Source of the DNA: Areca catechu
Taxonomy: Eukaryota > Streptophyta > Magnoliopsida > Arecales > Arecaceae
Assembly (NCBI GenBank): GCA_021397845.1
Contig: CM038049.1
Span: 101,400,877 to 101,464,876 of the forward strand
DNA: 64,000 bases
Reading direction: 5' to 3'
Under the pieces are notes generated by a model that saw only the letters and a list, made by a program, of their open reading frames with translations, was not told where the DNA came from and did not search any database. The position numbers were made by a program, and so were the translations under genes. Of this stretch, positions 35,511-47,400 are shown piece by piece (position 1 is the first letter of the stretch; every line of letters begins with the position of its first letter).

Positions 35511-36840
35511 AGGTGCGAATGCTAAAATTTTTATCTGTTTGATTTCTTGTAAATTTAGTATGCTAATTTTTTCTTATTTTTTTGTAGATCAAGAAAGACC
35601 AAAACAATTTAAAAGAAAAAAAAAGAGAAGGAAATTTTTACAATTTTGGTGAGATCAATCCTAATCCTAGATTAATTTTCTTTTTTTAGTTACTTCTAAT
35701 TAATTTTTCTTTCTCATATTAACCAAGTTTTTTTCCCTTTTTTGGTTTCCTCTTATTAGTCCCCTTTTTTAAAAAAAACCTTCTAATTTCTTTATATTTA
35801 TTTTCTTTTTTACTGCTATCCTCCTTTTCAAATTAACATTGAAAAAAAATTAGTTTCTTCTTTTTTAAAATTAATCCAAAAAAATTATTTGACTTTTTAA
35901 TTAACTGCTCTAAATACTGATTTGATTTCTTACCGAATTATAAGACTTATAATATAAAAAAAAGAAAAATATCGCATAACACTTAACTAAAATAGAGTAA
36001 CTAATTAAAACTTAAAAGATTTTTACTTATTTGGGACATCTTCCTATTTTTGCATTGCATACTTTCATAAAATATCTAAGGGCATTAATCCATAAACAAC
36101 ATAAGGTGGGGAGTTGATAAACCTTCCTTGGCCTACAAACCACTACTCTGCATCTTGCATTGATCCAAGCCTATTAATTAAAATCAATTAGACGTTTGCC
36201 CCTAAGGAACTCAAGTTCAATAGGACAAGGCACCCGAAAGAGTTGGATCGGGTCAGGATTAGCTGATTAACTATATCTAGAAAATGAGTTTAAGGATGAT
36301 GTAGCCCTGAAGAAAGGTGATTTTTAATTGGTTTCGTTGACTGACCTGGCTAATCTAATCGGTGTCTAAGAAAAGCAATAGGGGGACCCCTATCGATCTT
36401 ACCCTTATCTGGCCAGTTAATTAGTTAGTTTCTGACTTGGAGGGCTCCAAGGTTGCATTGGCAATTAAAAGCTATCTAGATTTAGGATAATCCTATGATA
36501 GAAAGTCCATGTTATGCTATCTTGTTTGTAAATAATATCAAATCTTAACTAATTTTTTTCTCTCTATTATAGCTCTAGGACTCCTTAGGCCCTTTTCTTT
36601 AGAACTCTTTTCCTTCTTCATCTCACCACTCCTCTTAAAATACTAATAATAATACTAATAATATATATATATATATATAAAGATTGCTCTAATCTAAAAT
36701 TTTGATTACATATCCGAATAATCAGAATAATCTGACAGACTGAATAGTGCCAGGAGCATGAATCCTTACAATAGAGTACCCTTTCTCCCATAACACCAAG
36801 TTTATTCGAGTCCTACTTACATTGAGAGTGAGTACCCCAT
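35511..36840 (+). other. Element I leader, A/T-rich
   Basis: No coding frame. T-rich to about 36000. 36295-36420 is a block shared with the leader of copia element B. A (TA)n microsatellite of about ten units lies at 36657-36680. Confidence 0.6.
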
Positions 36841-38251
36841 CGGGTACCAACCTTTTAAGTTTATGTATACCAAGTTTATCAAGATAAAATCCAACTGGTC
36901 TCCAACTCAGGAGATAATCTATACTTTAATACTTATAATTCATGTTAGGAGGCTCAACCAGATTTCCCGTACAACCATACCCAGTGGTTGCCCCGACAAC
37001 CTAAGGATCCATGTTCACAGATACACCCTATTAAGATCCGTCCTATCCCCATTATCAACCTTCTCCAACTAATTTAGCCCATTATTTGAAGAGAAGGTTA
37101 GCAAGCACCATACCCACCTCTCCTACAGACCAACTTAGATGTCAATAGGCTTGCTCAATTTTAATAAATGATTATAGCCCAATAACAATCTATTAATAAA
37201 CTAATAGATCAAACTGATTAATGATTAATTAGTAAAGAGGAGGGAGATGAACTGCCTAGTCAACTTGAGAGTAACCTAGAGCGACCATACCTAGCTCAAA
37301 ATTTTAATGACCCTCTATCTTTTTCTGAATAATCAACTTTGACTCTCGGGAATGAATTGGTCTTAGAACAACTCTGCACAACCATAAAGACCAATTAGAT
37401 AATTTGGCTATGGCAGAAAAATATATGGAGACATTAAACTTGTGGGATGAACCAATTTCATCATTACCCTACTCATCTATTGCCCCATTCCCTAGTGTCC
37501 TAGAATCATCCATGCCTCTAAATGGGATGGGAGAATAAATAGATGCAATGATGGAATTAGTAGAGACTTTCCAAGAACCACAAACACATAACTCAATAGA
37601 GGAAGCCACGCCCATAATTCTTCCACAAGATTTGTTAGATCCTTGTCCGGCTCAATTAAGGGCAGATGATTTTAATAAAGATGGGTATAGTACTCAAGTG
37701 AATTACTTAATACAAATACCCTACTTTGAAACCAACCCACTTTTGATTGATGAACAATAAGAGCCATCTCCTAGTCCATCAATAGCCCCTTTGTTAGAAT
37801 TACCACCTAATATAGAACTGAAGCCATTTCCTAATGCACCCATTGAAACTCTTCCAATAAACCTTATCTAAGAAGTCCAACTTAGTGGTATTCTAAAGAA
37901 ATATAAAGAAGCTATCGGGTGGGATATTATTAAAATGAGAGTTCAGGATCTTAGAAATTTTATAATTGATTTCTCCATATTCAGCACCAATTTTAACTGT
38001 CTCTAAAATCTTTTCATAATATTAAAATAATGTATGGAGATAGGGCTAATATTAATCTAAAAAAGATGCCTAAATTTAAAATAGGAAGGGATATTGACTA
38101 AACACATCATACCCGAAAAAGGGAGTAGGGTAGACCAACTCATAATTGAAAAAATTTTAAACTACCATCTCCAATCTCGGGCCAACAAATAAAATCCCTT
38201 CCTAAGTATTGTATAAATTATAATAATATTTTTAGACCCGAGAATACCATG
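36841..38251 (+). pseudogene. gag-pol: Element I gag and pol start, heavily decayed
   Basis: Fragments only. ELPSQLESN near 37250 resembles the PSQ segment of Athila gag. An acidic linker at 37548-37760 and a segment ending KKYKEAIGWDIIKM near 37895-37940 match the stretch just ahead of RT in Athila-type pol. Stops and frame changes are frequent. RT and everything further is displaced beyond element F. Confidence 0.5.
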
Positions 38252-38334
38252 TGATATGGCAAGACTACTGACATGGAAACCCTCTCAAATCAAGGTGGCA
38301 GCCACACCGGTGGAGGCACCAGCTCAACTCTGCT

Positions 38335-39180
38335 CTTCGGTCACCTCGTGCCGGAGTGGTTCCCCTGAGGACTTGCCCGCACCTTGTGTCAAAGTGGTTC
38401 CCTTGAGGTCTTGCCTCGCACCTCGTGTCGGAGTGGTTCCCATAAGGTCGAACCCCGGCTGAGGTCCTGCCTCGCACCTCATGCCGGAGTGGTTCCCCCA
38501 TGGTCGAACCTCGGTTGAGGTCCCACCTTGTACCTCATACCGGAGTGGTTCCCCTAAGGTCGATCCCCGGTTGAGGTCCTGCCTCGCACCTCATGCCAGA
38601 GTGGTTCCCCTGAGGTCGAACCTCGGTTGAGGTCCCGCCTCGCACCTCATGCCGGAGTGGTTCCCCTAAGGTCGAACCCTGGCTGAGGTCCTGCCTCGCA
38701 CCTCGTGCCGGAGTGGTTCCCCTAAGTCGAACCCCGGCTGAGGTCCTGTCTCACACGTCGTGCCAGAGTGGTTCCCCTGAGGTTGAACCCCAACTGAGGT
38801 CCTGCCTCGCACCTTATGCCGGAGTGGTTTCCCTGAGGTCGAACCCCAGCTAAGGTCCTACCTCGCACCTTGTGCTAGAGTGGTTCCTTTGGGGTTGAAC
38901 CTCGGTTGAGGTCCTACCTCGCTCCTCATGCAGGAGTGGTTCCCTTGAGGTCGAACCCTGGCTGAGATCCTGCATTGCATCTCGTGCCAGAGTGGTTCCC
39001 CTGAGGTCGATCCCTGGCTGAGATCCTGCATTGCATCTCGTTCCAGAGATCGAACCCTGATAGAGGTCCCACCTCGTACCTCATGCCGAAGCGATTCCCC
39101 TGAGATTAAACCCCGTCTGAGGTCCCACCTCGGACCTCGTGTTGGAGTGGTTTCCCTGAGGTCTGATCCCGATAGAGGTC
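38335..39180 (+). repeat. ~56-bp tandem array in the element F LTR
   Basis: About 15 copies of a unit containing GCCGGAGTGGTTCCCCTGAG and then GTCGAACCCCGGCTGAGGTC, at intervals of 54-59 bp (for example 38431, 38487, 38546, 38602, 38656 and 38711). Divergence rises toward both edges. The long frames here are repeat translations. Confidence 0.9.
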
Positions 39181-39777
39181 ATGTTCCTGATCTGCAGACC
39201 TGTTTATCGAAATAGCCCGTATTCGAGGTCCGTTCTTGGGGTCACAATCAACCTCACCAATGGACCAGACATTAATCGGCAAGATGATGTGACCTCTCCC
39301 ATGGGTGCTCCTATGTGGTGAAAGAGGCAGATACCGTCATTCTAATTGGGACCCAGTCACAGCATGGAAAAGCTGACATGTCTAACAGGTGTTAGCGCAC
39401 CGCCTAGAAGCCTAAGGAGAAAAAGGTGCATGGACCTACGGGGGAGTTTCCTGCCGAAGTGATAGATCCCCTTCGGACCACCATAAACACCATCTGGGAA
39501 AGGATGCCCTGCCCAAGGTGCCACACTTCTCCACCAACCTATTGCACCACCTGGAAGAAGAGGGTTTTGATCATGTGGCAATCACCCCCAGATCAAGGCT
39601 CTAGCGGGTTTACCCCAAGCATGGCATCCTGCCAGAGCAGGGGAAAACTCGTGGCGTACCTCCCTATTGAAAATGGGGTGCGCACCCCTTCACATCCGGG
39701 AGAGGGCCCATGACTAATCTGGATACAGCCAAAGGGCTATGCCAGAAGGAGGCACCACATTGATGGTGCCTCTCACC

Positions 39778-39785
39778 TATAAGAG
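39778..39785 (+). promoter_or_regulatory. Candidate TATA box of element F
   Basis: TATAAGAG eight bases behind the perfect 7-bp stem hairpin at 39751-39770, about 390 bp before the LTR end. The position is right for an LTR core promoter. Confidence 0.5.
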
Positions 39786-40170
39786 ATCCTAGAGGGCCTC
39801 CGAGGAAAGGTAAGCGAGGAGGAGGAGAGAACACCAAGAGATTTGAAGCATCTCGGCTACCAAAGAACTCTCCCGAAGAGTTCCAACAGCCACAGCCACC
39901 ACTGCTTCCTCCTTCTCCTCTCCAGTCCCCATTTTATCATTTTCATTCATGACCTCCTGGAGTGGATACTAACTTGGCATCCACTGGGAAGGATCTGTTC
40001 TTCAAGATCATCCTACTAACTTGACTGTCAAAGTGCCCTCACCGGGTTCCTAGGCCCAGGTCTTCTTTCTTTTGCAGGATCGGCACGCTCGACAAACACT
40101 AGGTTAAAGAAGATACTGCCTGATGCCATGTAGGAGCTACAGGCCATTATGATCTGGGTGGTAATAGATT

Positions 40171-40192
40171 GGTGCGCCAGGGAGGGGGGGTC
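40171..40192 (+). other. Primer binding site of element F
   Basis: TTGGTGCGCCAGGGAGGGG closely resembles TTGGCGCGCCAGGTAGGGG, the sequence found behind the 5' LTR of many Tat-type elements. Confidence 0.7.
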
Positions 40193-40777
40193 GCCGGTAG
40201 TGAAAAGATCGAACACCCCTTTCCTCTACTTCTTCACTTATTAGAGTAGTCCCACCTATAATATGGTGGTAATGCATGCACGGAAAGCTTCTACCAGTCA
40301 CGTGGGGGACCCACTTCCCCACGAGGCTCCTGGTAGCCCAGAGAAAGAGCTCCCCACTCCACCACCATAGCCTTTGGTGGATCTTCAATTTATCGTGCTC
40401 GCTTAGCAGGTCCAAACCCTGACCGTGGTGGTGCAACAGCTATAGCAACAGCATCAGTCCCTGGCCACTCAGCAGCAGTCGGGGACCCCTGCAGCCCATG
40501 TTGCTGGATCTCGCAATAGCCTACAATCCTTCCAAGGAAGATCGTCGCTTTTGCTGGCCGTGATCGACCACCGAGGAAGCCTGCGGACCTCGAAAAAAGA
40601 GGCAGTGGAGTGGGATGGTTGACCAGGAGAGCCGATCTTCGGTCATCGATCGCACCACTGCCAGGCATCACAGGCACCGTCATGGCAAGGCCCCCCGACA
40701 TGACCCTCTTCAATTGTCATCTCCTTCTCCTCCCATAGCCTCGGTAGAAGGTTCTACCGACGAGGCTATCAGGTGTC
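40193..40777 (+). pseudogene. gag: Element F gag, 5' part, interrupted by B
   Basis: Pro/Gln/Ser-biased N-terminal gag region with stops. The segment around 40430-40500 is Gln-rich and 40700-40777 is Ser/Pro-rich, ending at the GTGTC target site of element B. It continues at 50721 into a coiled-coil-like stretch (LEEKERELAKLSRQF). Confidence 0.55.
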
Positions 40778-43157
40778 TGAAAGATTGTGCCCTGAAAGCC
40801 AATTAAAATATTGTATTTCGATCCCAAAATCAATGAATTGACATTATTATAATAAAGGCATTATTTTTATCATACGCTGTGTCTTTATGATTATATGATG
40901 AACCCCATAGATTAGGGCTATGGTTCTAGGATTATGATGAGATCATACCAGTGAGACCTAAAGCCTTAAAATCCTAATCTAAAATATTCCTGGTCGATGG
41001 GACATTGAGTTGGGGATCAATATTTCTGGCAAGACCAGCACATCCTATATATGCTTTGTGATGAGGGTGACTGATCTCACAGTCACTTGTGTTTGACACT
41101 AATACTAGGATGTGAGTGTTCATTAGAGAATGAGTTCACTGAATTGATCTAGATTGAGAATATCTAATGGAACCTTATCTGTTTGTCAATAGATAATTCT
41201 GATAGTGGGAGTAGTGCATGTGGTCCTTTGACCTGAGACTACCATGGTACCTTATATATATGAATCCATACTTTGGATCGCAATCAATCATGACACTGAG
41301 TCATGCACGAGGTGATACTGGGTATGGTGGATTGTATATGCAGGTTGTGAGAAGGTCAACAAGGAATTGATCAGCCCTAGTAAGAGGGAATTGCATCCAG
41401 CTAATTTCGATTAAATGATGGATTCAGGAAATCTTTGATCAAAGTATGAACATTAGAGTTAATTTCTAATGAATGAATCATCATTATAAAGATTGAGCTA
41501 GGGATGAATATGAAATTGGATTTGACAAGTATCCATATTCATAATCATATTCGAGATGCAAGTTGATCAAAGGACTGAATTGCCCGGTAACTCACCACTG
41601 AAGGGTATTTTGGTAATTCCATCAAAATTCCACATCTTCTGAGTAGACATGATACGTTCCTAGACGTCAATCTTGTCTTGTAGGTATATGATTGAATTAT
41701 GGTAATTCAAATCAGTTAATTAGAATTAGATTCTAATTGACTGAGTCGAGCTAGTTTGAGTTGACCTAAATCGGCTTAGTTGAGATCTAACCGAATTAAG
41801 TCAAATAGCACTCGGACCTACTGCTGGCTAGGTGTGGAACCCAATGGGTCACACACAAAAGAAAATTGATGAAGGATTTAATTTGGAATTAAATCATGTT
41901 TGCAGGATAAACACACTAGCATGTGTTGCAGACCAAATTTCTATTCGAATCAGATTCGAATTTGGTTCCGAATTAGGCTTAATTGGGTTCTAATTAAACC
42001 AGATTAAGGTCTAATTTAATTTTTTGGACATTGGGCTAACCCATGGCTGAACCCAAGAAAATCAAGTGCACTGAGACTCTCTCTCCAAGCCGCCCACGCC
42101 CTTCCTCACCTGCACGCGCCAAGAAGAAAAGTCGACGCGCGTGTGGACTTCTCTTCACGCGCGTGGGAAGGAAATACCATCGGAGAAAAATCAAGAAAAG
42201 GGGGGGGGGGCAATTTGGATGTTTATCTGACGCCCTTGGATCTAGATCTGATGGCCAGAAAAATTAAGGAGAAAGATCCGTCACTTTTCGGTCGCAAATC
42301 CGTCTCCAAAAGTCGCGATTCTTCCTGAAGTTTTTCCGAGAGTCCTCCTCATCGGAAAAACGAAAATTAAATCTAAGAATCATGATTTTTGGTTGAGGGG
42401 ACGCGTGAGGAATGAGGGATCATGATTCCTGGGTTATCAGAGGGTTGCATTGTTTTGAGAAGACGCCCCTTTGAAATCTATAAAAGGGTTTGGGTTCTCG
42501 GGGGTTTTCTGATAGATAATAAAAGAAGAAATATACAGAGATCATATTCCTCTCCTCCTCTCCGGAATACTCCATCCCTTTATGCTTGTTGGGTATTGTT
42601 TCCCTTACAAAGATAATCTCTGTCATAACTCTGACCCTAAACAAGAATAAGAGGAAGGTCTTGAACGGTAAAGGAAAGGAAAATGAAGGGTCTGTTCTTC
42701 TTTTTTTCTTCCTAGAATTAAGACTTTATTTGTCTTAATTTCTTCTTCCAATTCAATTCAAGAAAAGGAATTCAAGAAAGGGAATTCAAGAAAAGAATTC
42801 AAGAAGAGGAAATAAGGAAGAAAAGAAATTTTCAAGAAGGAAAATTTCAGCCCAAAAGTCCAAGAATTGAATTCTTGAAAAAGAATTCAAGAAGAGGAGC
42901 CAAGAACAAGAAATTGTTGTCTTCATCTTTTTCTGTGTGGATCACCATTGGAGGGTGAACATTTGGGCACCTGGTGGAGATTCAGAGTTTGGATTTTAGC
43001 GATACAGGTTAGTACTTTAATTTGAGATTAAATCTTATATATACATGTTATATGTTTTAATTCTTTTAAGGAGATCTTGGGTTAAGGGTTTGGTAAAGAT
43101 TTCATAAAGATAAAAAATTTTGAAATCTATGTTTCTGCCTTGCCACCGAATCCTACA
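40778..43157 (+). mobile_element. Element B 5' LTR
   Basis: TGAAAGATTGTGCCC to CCGAATCCTACA, 2380 bp. TATAAAAG lies at 42479-42486. A G-run of ten lies near 42199, and the U3 hairpin region ACGCGCGTG is near 42134-42172. Downstream U5 is rich in GAATTCAAGAA repeats (42760-42890). Confidence 0.95.
42479..42486 (+). promoter_or_regulatory. TATA box of element B 5' LTR
   Basis: TATAAAAG, with the same sequence at 50036-50043 in the 3' LTR. Typical plant core promoter position inside the LTR. Confidence 0.7.
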
Positions 43158-43158
43158 G

Positions 43159-43170
43159 TGGTATCAGAGC
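43159..43170 (+). other. Primer binding site of element B
   Basis: TGGTATCAGAGC, perfect tRNA-Met complement, one base behind the LTR end. Confidence 0.95.
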
Positions 43171-44438
43171 CTCCTTATTAAGATTAAAATATATATGCTG
43201 ATTTTTAGATGCATACGTATATAATTAACATATGATATTGTATATGTTTGATGTAATGTCACCAATTAGGGTTTTCACTCAAACCCTAATTGTTGTAGAG
43301 ATATGTTTAGACATCTAGTCATCATACTGAAATAAGGTTGCCCTGGCATAATGGTGGATCCATTATGTGGTAAATGGTTGTCCTAGTATGATGACACACT
43401 AATCACATATTTATGTTAATTTTGCATATATGTTTGATGTATGCCACTAATTAAGGTTTTCACTTAAACCTTAATTTGTATAGAGATATGTTTAGCCTTC
43501 TAGTCATCATACTAAAATAAGGTTGCCCTGGCATAATGGTGGATCCATTATGTGGTAAATGGTTGTCCTAGTATGATGGCACACTATGGCACATATTTGC
43601 TAGGTTATATAAAGAATGTGCTTTGTTTTAATAAAGTCCTCTTTAAAAACATATTAAGTTGTAGTGTCATATACCAAAAGCAAAATAATCAATATGATTA
43701 GTTTATCATTCGGTGTCTAGGAAAAGTGGTTCATGATCGGTAAAGAGGACGTGGTTTTTAATTGGTTCCGTTGACTGACCTGGCCAATTCTTATTGGTGT
43801 CTAAGGAAAGCAACGGGGGGACTCCCACCACTCTCCCACTTTCCTGGCCGATAAGATTAACTTAATTATTGATTGAAATGCTTAGTGTAATATTCACTAC
43901 ATGTGGCCTTCCTTCATGCCAAGTCATTATTATGTTATGATCCATATTAGGTTTGTTGTGTACACACAAGGCCTTTTATGGTGACTAACATAATTTTGGC
44001 TTGGTACATTTGATGTTTTTGGCATGATTTAATATAATACTTTGTTGTATACACACAAAGGTATTATAATTAATATCATGACTATATAGCAATGAAGGGT
44101 CTAACTTAACTAAAATATTATAGTTTGTTGTGTACACACAAGGCTATTAATATGTTAGAGGCCAAGATAAGTTGAGAATTGTATGAGTTACAATTGGAAA
44201 GAGTTTTCCTACCTTTGAACTTATATAAGATTTGTTGTGTACACACAAGGTCTTTTGTAAGGAATTAGGATCTCAACCCCACTAAGAGAACCAATTAGGG
44301 TTTTCTCGATCATCACATGGAGGGTTATGATGCTTGATAAAATAGTGGGAGACATAATTAAGTTAAAGTCCTAATTTAGTTATGTTTTGTCAACATTGGT
44401 TGTTTGCTTATGTAATGTTCTTTGTTAATATAGATTAA
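43171..44438 (+). repeat. Element B leader with internal repeats
   Basis: No ORF. It contains (i) a ~185-bp direct duplication (about 43247-43412 and 43432-43597; GGTTGCCCTGGCATAATGG at both 43337 and 43522), (ii) a block at about 43752-43856 shared with element I, and (iii) four copies of TTTGTTGTGTACACACAAGG, one with a single change, at 43952, 44041, 44124 and 44231. Packaging or dimerisation elements are expected here; which repeat serves that role is unknown. Confidence 0.8.
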
Positions 44439-47400
44439 ATGGCCTCTTCACTCTCACTCCGTAGCATTCTTGATGCAAATAAATTGACTGGACCAAACTA
44501 TGTTGATTGGTTGAGAAACCTGAAGATAGTACTCAGCCAAGAAAGAATTTCTTATATTCTTGATACCCCAACCTTGGAACCATTAGGGGAAGATGCCTCG
44601 CAAGAGGATAAGGCCACATATAACTTGTGGCAAAATGACTCACTTACTGTCAAGTGTATAATGCTTGCCTCTATGACCAATGAATTACAGAGGCAACATG
44701 AAAGCATGGACACAAACTCCATATTGCTCAATCTAAAAGAACTTTATGGAGAACATAGTCGAACTGCAAGATATGAAATATCTAAGCAGTTATTCCGTGC
44801 AAGGATGACAGAAGGTACATCCGTACAAGACCATGTATTAAAGGTTATTGACCTAATCACCCGATTGGGTCAATTGGGTTTTGTTATGGATGGGGAGTTG
44901 AATCAAGATTTAATCCTGCAGTCACTCCCAGAGTCATTTTCACAGTTTGTTCTTAATTATCATATGAACAAACTTAACACTTCCTTGCCTGAGCTGTTGA
45001 ATATGTTAAAAACAGCAGAGAGCCATTTAAAGAAAAATAAGGCTCCACTTCTTCTTGTGGATGGTGTAAACAAGAAGAAAATAGGCAAAAAGGGTTCCAA
45101 GAGGAGGTTGAACCCAAAAGGGGGCATCAAGAAAAAGAAAGGAAAGAAGGCCTCCGGACAAATGACCTGCTTTCATTGTGGCAAGCCGGGTCACTGGAAA
45201 AGAAACTGCAAGGTTTACCTTGCAAGTGTGAAGCCTGGTGCTAGTGATGCACCAAAAGGTATGTATGAGATACATGCAATTTTGTCATTAGACTCTTCTA
45301 ATTCAAATTCTTGGGTATTGGATATTGCTTATGGTCATCATATCTGCAAATCATTGCAGGGACTACAGAACATTAGAGTTTTGAAGGAAGGCGACTTTGA
45401 GCTCTACGGTGCTGGAGGAGATTCCATCCAAGCAGAAGCTGTAGGGACTTATATATTGAAGATGCCTTCTTGGAAGATTTTAGAGTTAAAAAATTATTAT
45501 TTTATGCCTAGAATCATTAGAAACATCATATCTGTACCCTTGTTACTTAAACAAGGATATATTATGAATGTAATGAGCAGTGGCTGCTCAATCAATTTTT
45601 CTAATGAAATAATATTTAATGGCATATTTTGCAATGGTCTCTTAACTCTATCTTCTGATGATAATATACTACATGTTAGTAATAAACGAAAAAGAGATGA
45701 AGTAAACAATACTTTACTTTGGCACTGTCGTCTTGGACATATTAGTCAGCAAAGGATTAACAAGTTATACAAGGAAAAATTCCTTAATCCTTATAACTAT
45801 GAATCATTAGGAACTTGTGAATCATGTCTCATGGGTAAAATGACCAAGACTCCATTTAGTGGACATAATGAAAGGACAACTGAGTTATTAGGACTTATAC
45901 ACACTGATGTATGTGGACCTATGACAACTCAGGCCAAGGGTGGATACTCATATTTCATCATATTCACTGATGATTTTTCAAGGTACGGATTTGTGTATCT
46001 AATGAAACATAAGTCCGAAGCTTTTGAAAAATTTTTAGAGTATCAAAGTATGGTAGAGAAACAAACGGGAAAAAGTATTAAGATCCTTCGATCAGATAGA
46101 GGAGGTGAATACTTATCCACCGAGTTTCTTGGTCACCTTAAAGAAAAGGGAATCATTTCTGAATGGACTCCTCCTTACACACCACAATTAAATGGTGTTG
46201 CTAAAAGGAGAAATCGTACTTTATTAGATATGGTACGGTCCATGATGTGCTTCACAGACTTACCTATTTCTTTCTAGGGATATGCCTTGGAAACAGCGGC
46301 TAATATTTTAAATAGAGTACCATCCAAATCTATATCTAGCACTCCATATGAGTTATGGAGGGGTAAGAAACCCAATCTTAAGTATCTTAAGATATGGGGA
46401 TGTCCAGCCTATGTCAAAAGAAATTTTGGACATAAGCTTGATGTTAGAGCAGAAAAGTATCTATTTGTTGGATATCCTAAAGATAGTATAGGATATCTGT
46501 TCTACCACCCTACTGAACAAAAGGTTATAGTCAGTAGGTATGCCATTTTTATGGAGAAAGAGTTCATCCTACAAAAGGGCAGTGGAAGAAATATTGAACT
46601 TGAAGAAGTTCAACAAGTAGATACATCTCAACCAAATCTTAACACAGTTAGTATAGAACCTGAACACACCACTCCTATCCGTAGGTCTGATAGGGTGCGA
46701 CATGCACCTGAGAGGTATGGGTTCATTATTGAAAATAATGAAGCCCGAATCATTGATAATGATGAGCCTCTAACATATACGGATGCTGTCATGAGTAGTG
46801 ACTCAGACAGATGGCTGGAAGCCATGAGATCCGAAATGGACTCCATGTATGTCAACCAAGTCTGGACTTTGGTTGATGCACCAGAGGGTGTTAACCCTAT
46901 TGGATGCAAATGGGTTTATAAGAAAAAGATTGGGGCAGATGGCCAAATTGAAACTTATAAAGCCAGATTAGTGGCTAAGGGTTTCAGACAAAAACAGGGA
47001 ATAGATTATGATGAAACATTTTCTCCTATTTCCATGCTCAAATCTAATCGGATCATGCTTGCTATAGCAGCATATCATGATTATGAAATCTGGCAGATGG
47101 ATGTGAAAACCGCATTCCTCAATGGTTTCCTTGAGGAAGAGGTTTATATGTCACAGCTAGAAGGTTTTGTCTTGGAGACTAAACCTAATCAGGTATGTAG
47201 GCTGAAGAAATCTATTTATGGATTAAAGCAAGCATCTAGGAGTTGGAACATCCGATTTGATAAGACAGTCAAAGAATTTGACTTTATCAAATATGAGGAT
47301 GAACCTTGTGTATACAAGAAGACTAGTGGGAGTGCCATAGTTTTCTTGGTTCTGTATGTAGATGACATACTCTTCATTGGAAATGATATCCCAATGTTAC

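Larger units (their letters stand above)
38252..40165 (+). mobile_element. Element F (Tat-type gypsy) 5' LTR, approximate limits
   Basis: The left limit is taken where Athila-like sequence gives way to TGATATGGCAAGAC. The right limit is just before the primer site near 40171. It contains the 56-bp array, a hairpin GGCACCA-CATTGA-TGGTGCC at 39751-39770 and TATAAGAG at 39778-39785. The 3' LTR lies beyond the window, so the ends are not confirmed by comparison. Confidence 0.55.

Noticed and set aside
42043..42328. Basic Ser/Arg-rich frames, repeated at 49596-49885
   Set aside because: Part of the B LTR around the G-run; reading frames differ between the two copies because the G-run length changes.
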